Source of the DNA: Brevundimonas poindexterae
Lineage (GTDB): Bacteria; Pseudomonadota; Alphaproteobacteria; Caulobacterales; Caulobacteraceae
Reading direction: 5' to 3'
DNA: 64,000 nt
Assembly: GCF_020524625.1 (NCBI RefSeq)
Contig: NZ_JAIVLL010000004.1
Location: forward strand, 1 to 64,000
Of this stretch, positions 1-9,036 are shown one piece after another. The notes below the pieces were generated by a model. The model saw only the letters and a program-made list of their open reading frames with translations. It was not told where the DNA came from and made no database searches. Within the stretch, counting starts at the first letter, position 1; the number at the start of each line of letters is the position of its first letter. The translations under genes were made by a program, and so were the position numbers.

Positions 1-2775
1 CAGGCCGTCTCCGAGTTTGACGCCACGACCACGGGTCTGACCGTCAACGTCGAGGAGCTGTCGCGGAACGTGCCGATCGCGCGTGACGCCGGCGCCGTGG
101 CCCTGCTGGCCCCGGGCGTCACGGCTTCGGACAATGCGTTCGGCGGCATCCCGACCATTGGCGGCTCTTCGGCCGGTGAGAACACCTACTTCATCAACGG
201 CCTGAACATCACGAAATTCCGTGAGTTCACAGGTTCGTCGACCGTTCCGTTCGAATTCTATCAGACGCTCGAAACCAAGACCGGCGGCTATTCGTCGGAA
301 TTCGGTCGCGGCACCGGCGGCGTGCTGAACGGCACGACCAAGTCGGGCGGCAACGAGTGGGAGTTCGGCATCACCGCCTACTGGGAGCCCGATACGCTGC
401 GTTCGGACTCGCCGGACACCTATCTGGCCCAGAACCACTTCGACGAAGTCAACTCGTCGGACATCATCGTCGACTTCGGCGGCCCGATCATCCCGGACCG
501 CCTGTTCATCTTCGGCCTGGTCGACTTCCGCGACCGGGAGTTCCTCAACATCGGTGCCCCGACGGTCGATCCGGCGTTCGGTGCCGGTGCCAACGGCGCC
601 CGTGTGACGTCGGACGATCCGTTCTACGGCGCCAAGGTCGACTATCTGATCAATGACGACCACCGTCTGGAGTTCACCTATTTCTCGGACGAGCAGACGC
701 AAGAGACGAACAGCATCTTCGTCAACACCAGCGGGAACTACGTCGGTGAGTTCACGCCTTCGAGTTTCAAATTCGGGGGTGAAAACTGGATCGCCCGCTA
801 CACCGGCATCTGGACCGACTGGCTGACGACCTCGGTGGCCTACGGTGTGAACCAGTACAACGAAGCCCGGACGTCGCCCGGCGACGACTGTGCCTACATC
901 TCCTCGACCCGGCCGGGTGACCCCCGTCGGGGATGCTGGGGCTCGCTGACCAGTCAGGTGGCGCTGAACGATGACCAGCGCACGGTTTTCCGGGCCGATG
1001 TCGACATCTACGCCGACTTCCTGGGGTCGCACCACTTCCGCCTCGGTATCGATAACGAGACGCTCGAATCCTATCAGGAGCTCGACTACTCCGGCTCTGG
1101 CTACAGCTACTGCCGCCCCGGCGGATTCACGCCGACAATTACCTGCACGGGCGACGTGACCGGTGGTATCTGGTACCGCTATCAGAACCACTTCAGCGCG
1201 ACGAACTTCCCGGCCGGCCGGCCTGATCTGGAAGGCTCGCCACGCCGCGTCCGCATCCGTGCCTACGACAACGATGGCGGCTGGAAGTCGACGCAGAATG
1301 CGTTCTACATCCAGGACTCCTGGCAGGTGACGGACCAGTTGACCCTGAACCTGGGCATCCGGAACGAGGGCTTCGAGAACGAAAACCTCGCCGGCGTGGC
1401 CTTCGTGGACCTGCAGGACCAGTGGGCGCCGCGTCTGGGATTCACCTACGACGTCACCGGCGATCGAACCTCCAAGCTGTTCGGCTTCTATGGCCGCTAT
1501 TTCCTGCCGGTGGCCGTGAACACCAACCAGCGCCTGGCCGGAGCCGAGTTCTTTATCTCGGACACCTGGAACCTCGACCTGACGGGCGGGCCGAACGACG
1601 CCAACGCGGACGGCATCGACGATACCACCGGCGAGCCCATTCTCGGGACCTGGGCCGGCGCCAGCACCTTCGCTGACGGCTCCCTGAAGCCGATCGCCAC
1701 CCAGGTCGACAAGGACCTGGACCCCATGTACGTCGACGAATTCATCCTCGGCTATCAGCAGGAGCTCTGGGACGGCTGGACCGTGGGTGTCACCGGCACC
1801 TATCGCGAACTGGGCAAGGCGATTGACGACGTCGCGATCGACGCTGCCGTGCTGGCCTATTGCGACACCGCAACCGACCTGGACTCGTCGATCTGCTACA
1901 ACGTCTGGTACGGCTTCCACCAGTATGTGCTGACCAATCCGGGCGAGGACATGGTCATCACCCTGTCGGGTGCCGACCTGACCGCTGCGGATGCCGGCCC
2001 GGGCGGTCTGGGCCGCACCTTCGATGATCGCGAGATCACCCTGTCGGCGGCCGATCTCGGCTATCCGACGCCGGACCGGACCTACCGGGCGGTGGAAGTG
2101 TCGATGGAGAAATCCTTCGACGGTATCTGGGGCGCCCGGTTCAGCTACGTCTGGTCGGAAAGCGAAGGCAACTACGAAGGCGCTCTGAAGTCGGACAACG
2201 GCCAGACCGACCCGGGGCTGTCGCAGGACTTCGACCAGCCGGGTCTGACGGACAATGCCTACGGCCTGTTGCCGAACCACCGCGCGCACACCTTCAAGGC
2301 GTACGGCAACTGGCAGGTCTCGCCGGCCTTTAACATCGGGGCCAACCTGATCATCCAGTCGCCGCGCAAGTTCGGCTGTATCGGTGAACATGCGACCGAT
2401 GACTTTGCCTATCAGTACGCCAACGCGTCCTGGTTCTGTGATCTGGACGGCAACGGCACGCTCGAGCCTTCGCCGCGCGGTTCGCAGTTCGAGAGCGACT
2501 GGTTGAAGAACCTGGACCTGACGTTCGCTTTCAACCTGTCGGAAGTCTTCACCATTCCCGGTGACTCCCTGGTTCTGCGGGCCGACGTGTTCAACGTCTT
2601 CGGCTTCGAAGCCGAGACGGACTACAACGAGTACGGAACCCTGGGTGACATCACGGGAACTGGCTTCATCGGGGTGGATCCGAATCTGCCCTCGACCCTC
2701 AACCCGAACTACGGGCGTCCGACGTCCTATCAGGCCCCGCGTTCGGTTCGGCTGAGCCTGGCCTACCGCTTCTAA
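1..2775 (+). CDS. TonB-dependent receptor, Oar-like (5' truncated)
   Basis: Outer-membrane TonB-dependent transporter that would import a large or scarce substrate using proton-motive force passed on by TonB-ExbBD. The frame is open from base 1, so the signal peptide and N-terminal domain lie outside the window. The visible start is the plug domain, with a loop of the form GGSSAGENTYFINGLN and the stretch KTGGYSSEFGRGTGG, followed by a long beta-barrel that ends in an aromatic residue (SLAYRF), the usual barrel-assembly signal. Plug style and length (more than 920 residues) resemble Oar-like receptors that carry an N-terminal carboxypeptidase-regulatory-like domain. The substrate cannot be told. 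A GTG at 70 is in frame but internal to the domain, so it is not taken as the start. A strong terminator follows. Confidence 0.93.
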   Translation, partial: QAVSEFDATTTGLTVNVEELSRNVPIARDAGAVALLAPGVTASDNAFGGIPTIGGSSAGENTYFINGLNITKFREFTGSSTVPFEFYQTLETKTGGYSSEFGRGTGGVLNGTTKSGGNEWEFGITAYWEPDTLRSDSPDTYLAQNHFDEVNSSDIIVDFGGPIIPDRLFIFGLVDFRDREFLNIGAPTVDPAFGAGANGARVTSDDPFYGAKVDYLINDDHRLEFTYFSDEQTQETNSIFVNTSGNYVGEFTPSSFKFGGENWIARYTGIWTDWLTTSVAYGVNQYNEARTSPGDDCAYISSTRPGDPRRGCWGSLTSQVALNDDQRTVFRADVDIYADFLGSHHFRLGIDNETLESYQELDYSGSGYSYCRPGGFTPTITCTGDVTGGIWYRYQNHFSATNFPAGRPDLEGSPRRVRIRAYDNDGGWKSTQNAFYIQDSWQVTDQLTLNLGIRNEGFENENLAGVAFVDLQDQWAPRLGFTYDVTGDRTSKLFGFYGRYFLPVAVNTNQRLAGAEFFISDTWNLDLTGGPNDANADGIDDTTGEPILGTWAGASTFADGSLKPIATQVDKDLDPMYVDEFILGYQQELWDGWTVGVTGTYRELGKAIDDVAIDAAVLAYCDTATDLDSSICYNVWYGFHQYVLTNPGEDMVITLSGADLTAADAGPGGLGRTFDDREITLSAADLGYPTPDRTYRAVEVSMEKSFDGIWGARFSYVWSESEGNYEGALKSDNGQTDPGLSQDFDQPGLTDNAYGLLPNHRAHTFKAYGNWQVSPAFNIGANLIIQSPRKFGCIGEHATDDFAYQYANASWFCDLDGNGTLEPSPRGSQFESDWLKNLDLTFAFNLSEVFTIPGDSLVLRADVFNVFGFEAETDYNEYGTLGDITGTGFIGVDPNLPSTLNPNYGRPTSYQAPRSVRLSLAYRF

Positions 2776-2797
2776 AGCAGGGACAGGCGAAAAACTG

Positions 2798-2834
2798 GGG
2801 CGGCGGACCGGGAGGTCCGCCGCCCTTCTTCTTT
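2798..2834 (+). terminator. Rho-independent terminator after the first TonB receptor
   Basis: A perfect 12-bp stem (GGGCGGCGGACC at 2798-2809 and its complement at 2814-2825) closes a GGGA loop and is followed by the pyrimidine tract TTCTTCTTT. It lies 22 bases after the receptor stop codon and separates it from the convergent regulator gene. Confidence 0.85.
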
Positions 2835-2879
2835 GGACGCAGGCGTGCGCCGGGCCGATGCAGCGCCGGGTGGGATCGC

Positions 2880-3647
2880 CTAGTCGTTGCGCCTTCTGTG
2901 CAGGGGGAGGTGGTCCCGCAGACGCTCGACATAGCTGCGACCCACTTCGACCCTTGCCCCTGACTCAAGCACCAGCACCAGCTGGTTTCGGCGGGACCGT
3001 TCGACTTCGGTGATGGCCGCGGGCCGAACGAAGTAGGACCTGTGCACGCGCGTCAGCTCCAGCGGGTCGAGCCGGCGCTCAAGATCGCTCATCCGGGCAC
3101 GCAGGATGTCGGTACGCGTGGCCGTGTGAAGGAGGACGTAGTCTCTCGCTGCCTCGATCCAGACAATCTCTGACGTGCCCAGCCTTTTCATGCCGCGGGC
3201 CGTCGGTATCCACAGCTCGCGCTCGTAGGGATCGGGTTCAGCCGTCTCCGGAGATGCTGCTGGAGGCGATTGGTCGGGGACTGGCCCCCGTAGCCGACGC
3301 CGGGCGCGGTCGATGGTCTCCTGCAGGCGCCGCGCATTGAATGGTTTCAACAGGTAGTCGAGCGCGTCGAGCTCAAAGGCACTGAGCGCAAAATCGGAAT
3401 AGGCGGTCAGGAAGGCGAACAGCGGCGGCGAGGGGGACTGGGCCACTGTGCGGGCCACATCGAGCCCCGTCAGTCGGGGCATGGCAATGTCCAGAATGGC
3501 CAGATCCGGCTTGTGCTGCAGAATGAGGTCCAGCGCCTCATCGCCGGATCTCGCCGCGCCGACGATAGAGATGTCGTCAAACCGACCGAGCGCCAAGGTC
3601 AGCGCTTCGAGTGCAAACGGCTCGTCCTCTGCGATGACGATGTTCAC
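2880..3647 (-). CDS. LytTR-family response regulator
   Basis: Cytoplasmic response regulator of the LytR/AlgR type. Residues 1-115 form a receiver domain with the acidic pair near residues 7-9 (AEDE), phospho-acceptor Asp53 in the LDIAMP motif and a conserved Lys in the LLKPF motif. After a proline-rich linker, residues 150-250 form a LytTR DNA-binding domain (RVHRSYFVRP and EVGRSYVERLR). It starts with GTG, and this start overlaps the stop of the upstream kinase gene in a GTGA, so the two are translationally coupled. It probably responds to that kinase; targets are unknown. The adjacent TonB receptor and secreted NTF2-like genes are possible targets by position only. Confidence 0.93.
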   Translation of the reverse strand: MNIVIAEDEPFALEALTLALGRFDDISIVGAARSGDEALDLILQHKPDLAILDIAMPRLTGLDVARTVAQSPSPPLFAFLTAYSDFALSAFELDALDYLLKPFNARRLQETIDRARRRLRGPVPDQSPPAASPETAEPDPYERELWIPTARGMKRLGTSEIVWIEAARDYVLLHTATRTDILRARMSDLERRLDPLELTRVHRSYFVRPAAITEVERSRRNQLVLVLESGARVEVGRSYVERLRDHLPLHRRRND

Positions 3648-4747
3648 CTCGCCGCTCCCTCCCGTGTGATTTCGGGCAGATCAAGGGTGACGCAAAAGCC
3701 GTGAGGGGTGGGCCCCGCGACGAGAGCCGCAGCGTCACTGTACAGGGCGCGAAGCCGGTCCCTCACATTGGCAAGACCAATCCCCAGGCCGGGCGCGGCG
3801 GTCGTAACCGGACTGGGGTCCTCGCATCGATCGAGGACAGTCAGCCTCAAACCGGCCGGCCGACGCTCGGCCCGGATAACCACATCGGTGGTCGATGTGT
3901 TGCGCGCCACGCCATGCTTCACGGCGTTCTCCACCAGGGGCTGGAGGATGAAGTTCGGCACCAGGAAATCAGCCTCATCGGCGCCCGCTTCGACGACAAC
4001 GTTCAGGCGCTCCTGAAACCGGACCGCCTCGACGGCCAGATATTCCTCGGCCAGTTCGATCTCGGCTCTCAACTCGGAAAACTCGTGCGGTGACGTGTCC
4101 GTAACGCCGCGGACGAACCGACTGAGACGGTGGACCATCTCTTCGGCGTCGTTCTTTCGATCAAGAGCGATCAGCGAGGCCACGGCGTTCAGGGCATTGA
4201 AGACAAAATGGGGATTGATCTGCAGCCGAAGCGCCATCAACTGGGCCCGGCTGGCGCGGCTTTCGGCCATGGCCAACCGCTCCCTGCGATCGCTGTCGCG
4301 ACGGACCAGATCGAGCAGCACGCCAAAGCAGAACACCAGGCCGTAGATGAAGACGAAGGAAATGAAGTTCATCGCCATCAGACGACCGAAGGATCCCAGG
4401 GGACGGCCGAAGATCCACGGCTCTATGGCGACGCTCGCGAAGGCGTGAAACAGGCCGAGCGCGACTGCCGTGCCGGCGAGCCGGGCCCCCATCGTCAGGT
4501 CGATTGACCGTGCCCGTCGCACCAAAGGGCCGAGGGCGAACTGCCAGGCGGTCGCGCAAAGGACAAGGCCGATAATCGAGCAGATCGCCGTGTAGGCGAT
4601 CAACCCGGGCGTGGTCGTATTCCAGTTGCTGGAGAAGATCAGCACATAGGCGAGACAATAGAGCCCCCACAGTGTGAGGTTCAGCCCCTGTATGGCGATT
4701 GTCTCGATCTTCAAGTCGGCTCCGGGACGGTCTCGAGTCTGCCCCAC
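3644..4747 (-). CDS. LytS-type sensor histidine kinase
   Basis: Membrane sensor kinase of the His_kinase (PF06580) type paired with the LytTR regulator. The N-terminal 145 residues hold about four hydrophobic segments (around 20-40, 48-68, 88-108 and 125-147). They are followed by the phospho-acceptor motif LQINPHFVFNALN with His180, and by an HATPase domain with the N box (LVENAVKHGV) and G box (GLGIGLANVRDRL). No separate extracytoplasmic sensor domain is present, so the signal is probably sensed in or at the membrane. The start is a GTG at 4747; a TTG at 4714, just before the first hydrophobic segment, is an alternative. The gene forms a two-gene operon with the regulator through a 4-bp overlap. 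Confidence 0.92.
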   Translation of the reverse strand: MGQTRDRPGADLKIETIAIQGLNLTLWGLYCLAYVLIFSSNWNTTTPGLIAYTAICSIIGLVLCATAWQFALGPLVRRARSIDLTMGARLAGTAVALGLFHAFASVAIEPWIFGRPLGSFGRLMAMNFISFVFIYGLVFCFGVLLDLVRRDSDRRERLAMAESRASRAQLMALRLQINPHFVFNALNAVASLIALDRKNDAEEMVHRLSRFVRGVTDTSPHEFSELRAEIELAEEYLAVEAVRFQERLNVVVEAGADEADFLVPNFILQPLVENAVKHGVARNTSTTDVVIRAERRPAGLRLTVLDRCEDPSPVTTAAPGLGIGLANVRDRLRALYSDAAALVAGPTPHGFCVTLDLPEITREGAAR

Positions 4748-4933
4748 CTATAGCGCCGTTTGATGTCGTGAGCGTTCCTTTCGTCGCGACTGAAGCGCGG
4801 TTGGTCGCAATGCCGGCGTGGCGGGGTCGTTTCGTCGAATGTTGGCTGCAACGAGGGGGCACTGGCCCGATCAGCCGTCGGATTGACGGGCGTTCGCCAC
4901 GAACGCGATGGGCGGATGGCCGCAGGAAAGCCG

Positions 4934-5602
4934 ATGAGGGGTCGAACCCGGATCACAATCCACCTGGACACTGGCCACCTGGACAATGGTGATCATGCCG
5001 GGGCAGCAGAGATCGAGCGTCGCGTCTCTCGACTGGTGTCGGAAATCAACCGGGACTGCGCCCCCGTAGCGTGCCGATACAGTCGCGCGGTCGAGCCTTC
5101 CGTTGACTATTCGAGGACCGGGGGCCCGACAGTCCCGGCCAATCGGGAGCGCGTTCTGGGGGCGCTCGCTTTGGCACGACGGGTTTTGCCCAGGGCCTCT
5201 ATCAACGCGATGCTGGTTTTTCTCCACGTCTGCGAGCGGGAAGGGCTCAGCATGCGTGAACTGAGGTATCTGACGGGTATGAGCGATCCCATGATTTCGC
5301 GCACATCGCGCGGGCTCGTCAGCCGCAGCGCGCCGGGGGCCCTGGCACCCGCTCTCGGCTGGCTGGATGTTCGGGTCGATCCCGCCGACCGCCGAAGTCG
5401 CACCCTGCATCTTACCGCCCTGGGCGCCGAACTGCGGGATCGGCTGGACGATTGCGGCTGTGCGGCCGGTGAAATCGGGCAGGCACAAAACGATCCCGGG
5501 GCGGACAGGCCGGACTCCCCGGACGTGGCGGACCCGTCAGTCGATGCGAAGTCCGCCGCGATAATCGATGTAGTCCCGGTGCTCGACAACCATTCCGTCT
5601 GA
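4934..5602 (+). CDS. MarR-like winged-helix transcriptional regulator
   Basis: Probable DNA-binding regulator. About 60 residues with no recognised fold precede a region reading INAMLVFLHVCEREGLSMREL, then a helix-turn-helix (LTGMSDPMISRTSRGLV) and a wing with D-x-R-V-D-P-A-D-R-R-S-R followed by LHLTALGAELRDRL, the pattern of the MarR family. The start chosen is ATG 4934 because AGGAAAG lies four bases upstream; an in-frame TTG at 4883 would extend it. The last 22 codons lie antisense to the end of the convergent SnoaL-like gene, giving a 66-bp tail overlap, so the low-complexity C-terminus is less certain than the winged helix. Effector and targets are unknown. Confidence 0.7.
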   Translation: MRGRTRITIHLDTGHLDNGDHAGAAEIERRVSRLVSEINRDCAPVACRYSRAVEPSVDYSRTGGPTVPANRERVLGALALARRVLPRASINAMLVFLHVCEREGLSMRELRYLTGMSDPMISRTSRGLVSRSAPGALAPALGWLDVRVDPADRRSRTLHLTALGAELRDRLDDCGCAAGEIGQAQNDPGADRPDSPDVADPSVDAKSAAIIDVVPVLDNHSV

Positions 5603-6022
5603 AAGGGTCACGATTGTCACGGCAGGATAGCGATAACGCACCGGGCCGTCGGGGCCATCCACCTCGGTCAGGACGTCGCCGACGAAGACCACCCTGTCCG
5701 CAGCCTCAAATATGGAGGAAAGCTCGTAGTCGATGTGGCGGAGCGAGGCTTCACGCCACCCGCGTATGCCGGCCAGAATCGCGTCCCGTCCTTCCCAGTT
5801 GAATGGATCAGGCAGGATCAGCGAGGTCTCATCGACGAAGCGGGCATCCTCCGCATAGATCCGCGACAGGGCATCGACGTCCAGATCTCCGTAGGTGTCG
5901 AGGTAGGCCACCGCGGAGGCAATGGTAGCGGCGTTGCCGCTCTCATCCGGGGACTGGGCCAGGGCCGGCGTCGCGGCAATCCAGCCGAGCAGGATGACCA
6001 GTCGCGATACATATCTGAGCAT
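5537..6022 (-). CDS. Secreted SnoaL/NTF2-like protein
   Basis: Exported protein with a signal peptide (MLRYVSRLVILLGWIAATPALAQ, cut after ALAQ) and a SnoaL-like cone fold: helices containing AYLDTYGDLDVDAL, then DARFVDETS, then strands ending in MVVEHRDYIDY. The frame can be extended upstream to 6193, but the signal peptide fixes the start at ATG 6022. The same arrangement of F/V-x-D-x-TS and V-x-H-x-D-x-x-x-Y is seen in the next gene, so the two are probably paralogs. Such domains occur as small-ligand binders or isomerases; no catalytic role can be assigned. Its 3' end overlaps the MarR-like gene. Confidence 0.8.
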   Translation of the reverse strand: MLRYVSRLVILLGWIAATPALAQSPDESGNAATIASAVAYLDTYGDLDVDALSRIYAEDARFVDETSLILPDPFNWEGRDAILAGIRGWREASLRHIDYELSSIFEAADRVVFVGDVLTEVDGPDGPVRYRYPAVTIVTLSDGMVVEHRDYIDYRGGLRID

Positions 6023-6379
6023 GGAAGGTCCCCGGAGCGTAGTTGAGGTCACTTTTGAGCGGCGTGTTCCGAGTGAATACAATAAATAATACAGTAGGAA
6101 TAGGTCCGTACGTGGTTGTGGAACATACTTGCAGCCTTGCAAGAAATATACGCGTCCAGAATGTCGGGGTTGCCGGTCGTAACTCGTGGCCAAGTTGCAT
6201 GACGTCGTCGATATGATGCGGCCATAATGACGGTAAATGGGGCGGATTATTAAATAACGGGTGCGCCGTAGGGGTAAGATTACAGGAGATTCACTTGGCG
6301 AGCGCGCACGCCATCATATGGTGCGGAACGCACTAATGATTGGCGCCCTGATCGCCGCAACGCCCCAGGAGAGACTCTG
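6023..6379. other. Divergent intergenic region, locally AT-rich
   Basis: About 357 bp between two divergent SnoaL-like genes. It is notably richer in A+T than its surroundings, especially at 6075-6110 and 6225-6290, as expected for a double promoter region. A TTGCA-containing partial dyad (CTTGCAGCCTTGCAAG) lies at about 6129-6144. A possible 20-codon reading frame at 6318-6380 ends in TGATG over the start of the next gene. No RNA gene or long open frame was recognised. Confidence 0.45.
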
Positions 6380-6913
6380 ATGATGCGCAACTCCCTCGCC
6401 GCCGCGCTGGCGGCAATGACGCTGGCAGCAGGGAGCGGCGTCGGCCCCGTTCTGGCTCAGTCCGCGCCGGTTCCGGCCGGGCATCAGCCGTCTGACCAGG
6501 CCGAGCAGATCGCCCGACGGTACGTATCCGCCTATTCCGAAGCCGACTGGGACACGATGTCGGCGCTGATGTCGGACGACTTTGTGTTTGCGGACCGGAC
6601 CAGTCCCGAACTGGGGGGGCAGGAATTCGACAAGGAGGGCACCCTGGCGATGTTCCGCCAGTACGAGACACAGGGGCGCATCGTGGGCCTGTTTCTCGAC
6701 TTTCCGCGCGTCTTCTCCAGCAATGGCGTGGTCGTTTTTTCCGGCCACGTGAACGCCTTGAGCCGGACGTCCGATCCCGACTACGGGATCCGGTGGCGGG
6801 CCGAGCAGGTTCTGATTTTGACCGTTCGTGACGGTCAGGTGGTCCGGCACGACGACTTTGCCAACTACGCGGCACCCGTGATCTCGCGCGAGCGGCTGGA
6901 GGCTGACCAGTGA
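6380..6913 (+). CDS. Secreted SnoaL/NTF2-like protein coupled to a TonB receptor
   Basis: Exported NTF2-like protein of 177 residues with a signal peptide ending in VLAQ, then ARRYVSAYSEADWDTMSALMSDDFVFADRTS and strands ending in VVRHDDFANY. A good ribosome-binding site (AGGAGAG) precedes ATG 6380. Its stop overlaps the GTG of the following TonB receptor in a GTGA, so the two proteins are made together. This suggests a periplasmic partner for the receptor's substrate, for example a binding or modifying protein; that is inference from gene order. It resembles the divergent secreted protein at 5537-6022. Confidence 0.85.
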   Translation: MMRNSLAAALAAMTLAAGSGVGPVLAQSAPVPAGHQPSDQAEQIARRYVSAYSEADWDTMSALMSDDFVFADRTSPELGGQEFDKEGTLAMFRQYETQGRIVGLFLDFPRVFSSNGVVVFSGHVNALSRTSDPDYGIRWRAEQVLILTVRDGQVVRHDDFANYAAPVISRERLEADQ

Positions 6914-8964
6914 AGGCCGGCACACTGCGTAGCCGCCTGCTGGCGACAGCCTTCGGCGCCATGACGCTCGCAGCCCAGGCCGCCTGCATCTCGACCGCGC
7001 AGGCCCAGGACCGAGCTGTCGAAGCCCCCTCCTCCGCAGGGGTGCTGGTTTTTACGCCGGAGGATTTTGCCTGGGCGCGCCCTAACACCGCTCTCGATAT
7101 GGCGACCCGAATCCCGGGTTTTGCTGTGGACGACGGGGACCAGTTGCGCGGTTTTTCCGGGGCAGCCGGCAATCTGCTGATCAATGGGCGTCGGCCGGCA
7201 ACCAAGGGCGAGAGCGGCTCGTCTGCGCTGGCCAGAATTCCCGCCGACCAGGTGGTGAGGATAGAGCTGATCCGCGGCGGGGCGCCCGGCATCGATATGC
7301 AGGGGTTCAGCGCCGTCGTGAACGTGGTGGTGTCCCGCGACTCCGCCGAGCTTCAGCAGACCCTTCAGTACAGTGTTACAGCCTTCGAAAATGCCGACAC
7401 CCTGCATGGTGCCCGCTACGAAGCCGAACTGCGTCGGGGTGACCATGTGTTCAGCGCCCTGGTCGTCGACGATGTCTCCTACAGTGACGATCAGGGGGTC
7501 GCACAGGTCACGCGCATTGACGCGAACGACGCCGTGACGACCGCGCAGGAGACGACACAGTTCGGGGGTGGCTCCAGCTATCTTCAGCTGGGCTACGGGG
7601 GCCCCCTTGCAGGCGGCCGGATCGAGTCGACAGCGAAGTACGTCGTCTATGACTTCACCTCCCGCACGGATGCGGTCGCGCCGGACCGGCAGGGTCTCAG
7701 CCTGTCGGTTCAGGACGGATCCGAGTACGAGGCGGGACTGACCTTCACGCGCCCTCTGGCCGGCCCCTGGGGCCTCGAGGCGCGGCTTATTCACTCATCG
7801 TCGGACGAGGATGGCCTGGCCCTGGACGAAGGGGTGACAGGGGGCGTCAGCGACCCCATCCAGCGCTTCGACTATCTCCGCTCTGCATCGGAGACGATCG
7901 CTCGCACCGTTGTGCGCCGCGAGCGGGGCGACGGCGTGGGCTGGGAGTTCGGCGGAGAGGTCGCCCTGAACACCCTGGACAGCGCCCAGAGCTTCGAGGT
8001 CGGGGGCGTCGCCGTACCGCTGCCGTCAGCCTCGATCAATGTGGAGGAGGTTCGGGGCGAAGTCTTTGCGAGCGCGAACTGGAATCCGCGGCCCGATCTG
8101 AGCGTCGAGGGTGGCGCGCGGATCGAGACGTCGCGGTTGAGGCAGAGCGGGGATGCGAGCGCGGAAACACGCCTCACCTATGTGAAACCGCGATTGCTGG
8201 CGACCTGGACCCCTCAGCCTGGAAACCAGTGGCAGTTCCGCTTTGAGCGGGAGGTGGGCCAGCTCGACTTCAACGACTTCGCCGCGTCGGTCGACCTGGC
8301 AAATGACGATGCTTTTGGCGGCAATGTCGACCTCCGTCCGGAAACGCGCTGGGTAGCCGAGGCCGGATGGGAGCGACGCTTCATGGAGACCGGGGCCCTG
8401 ACCGCCACGTTCCGCCATAGTGCCGTCTCGGACGTCATCGACATCATCCCGGTCGGGCCGCAGCTGTCGGGCGTCGGAAATATCGGTGACGGCAGATCGA
8501 CGGAGATCGAGGCCTCCCTCAGTCTGCCGCGGGGGTTCCTGGGCCTGACCGGCGGCCGCATACGGATAGACGCGCGTCGCCAGTGGACCTCGGTCACCGA
8601 TCCGACCACCGGCCAGAGCCGCCCGTTTTCCTACAGGTCGCCCTGGGCGGGATCCTTCGACTTCGAGCAGGATATTTCCCGCTGGAAAGCGCTCTGGGGG
8701 TTCACCTACCATTTCGATGAGCGCAGGACCCAGTACGACCCGGATGCCACAAGAACCCTCAACACGGACGGCTATCTGTCGGCCTTCGTGGAGTACAAGC
8801 CTGATCCTTCGCTCTCTGTTCGCCTGACGGTCTCCAGCTGGCTGTCGATCAACACCGAGCGCACACTCTACGCGGACCGCGCAACCCGCAATGTCGCCCT
8901 GGTCGAGCGTCGTGACGTCGACACGGACACGGTTTTCAGGTTGCAGCTTCGCAAGGCGCTCTAG
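6910..8964 (+). CDS. TonB-dependent receptor (short type)
   Basis: Outer-membrane receptor of 684 residues with a signal peptide ending AQAQ, a plug domain that includes NLLINGRRPATKGE and VVRIELIRGGAPGIDMQG, and a beta-barrel rich in alternating aromatic and polar segments. The plug lacks a clear N-terminal TonB box of the DEIIVTA kind, and the barrel is shorter than in siderophore receptors; both are common among uncharacterised proteobacterial plug-domain proteins. It starts with GTG inside the stop of the secreted NTF2-like gene and is convergent with the VOC gene. The C-terminus (LQLRKAL) is not the classic terminal aromatic, so barrel insertion may differ. Substrate unknown. Confidence 0.88.
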   Translation: MKAGTLRSRLLATAFGAMTLAAQAACISTAQAQDRAVEAPSSAGVLVFTPEDFAWARPNTALDMATRIPGFAVDDGDQLRGFSGAAGNLLINGRRPATKGESGSSALARIPADQVVRIELIRGGAPGIDMQGFSAVVNVVVSRDSAELQQTLQYSVTAFENADTLHGARYEAELRRGDHVFSALVVDDVSYSDDQGVAQVTRIDANDAVTTAQETTQFGGGSSYLQLGYGGPLAGGRIESTAKYVVYDFTSRTDAVAPDRQGLSLSVQDGSEYEAGLTFTRPLAGPWGLEARLIHSSSDEDGLALDEGVTGGVSDPIQRFDYLRSASETIARTVVRRERGDGVGWEFGGEVALNTLDSAQSFEVGGVAVPLPSASINVEEVRGEVFASANWNPRPDLSVEGGARIETSRLRQSGDASAETRLTYVKPRLLATWTPQPGNQWQFRFEREVGQLDFNDFAASVDLANDDAFGGNVDLRPETRWVAEAGWERRFMETGALTATFRHSAVSDVIDIIPVGPQLSGVGNIGDGRSTEIEASLSLPRGFLGLTGGRIRIDARRQWTSVTDPTTGQSRPFSYRSPWAGSFDFEQDISRWKALWGFTYHFDERRTQYDPDATRTLNTDGYLSAFVEYKPDPSLSVRLTVSSWLSINTERTLYADRATRNVALVERRDVDTDTVFRLQLRKAL

Positions 8965-8971
8965 CAACCGC

Positions 8972-9033
8972 CCGCCAAGGCCGTGGCCTGCCGGACGGGC
9001 ATGACCACGGTCGGCCGGGCAAGGCCTTGGCGG
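8972..9033. repeat. Inverted repeat between convergent genes
   Basis: CCGCCAAGGCC at 8972-8982 is repeated in inverted orientation at 9023-9033, with about 40 bases between the arms. It sits in the 72-bp gap between a convergent receptor gene and VOC gene and may help transcription end in both directions, although no T-tract follows. Confidence 0.4.
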
Positions 9034-9036
9034 CCG

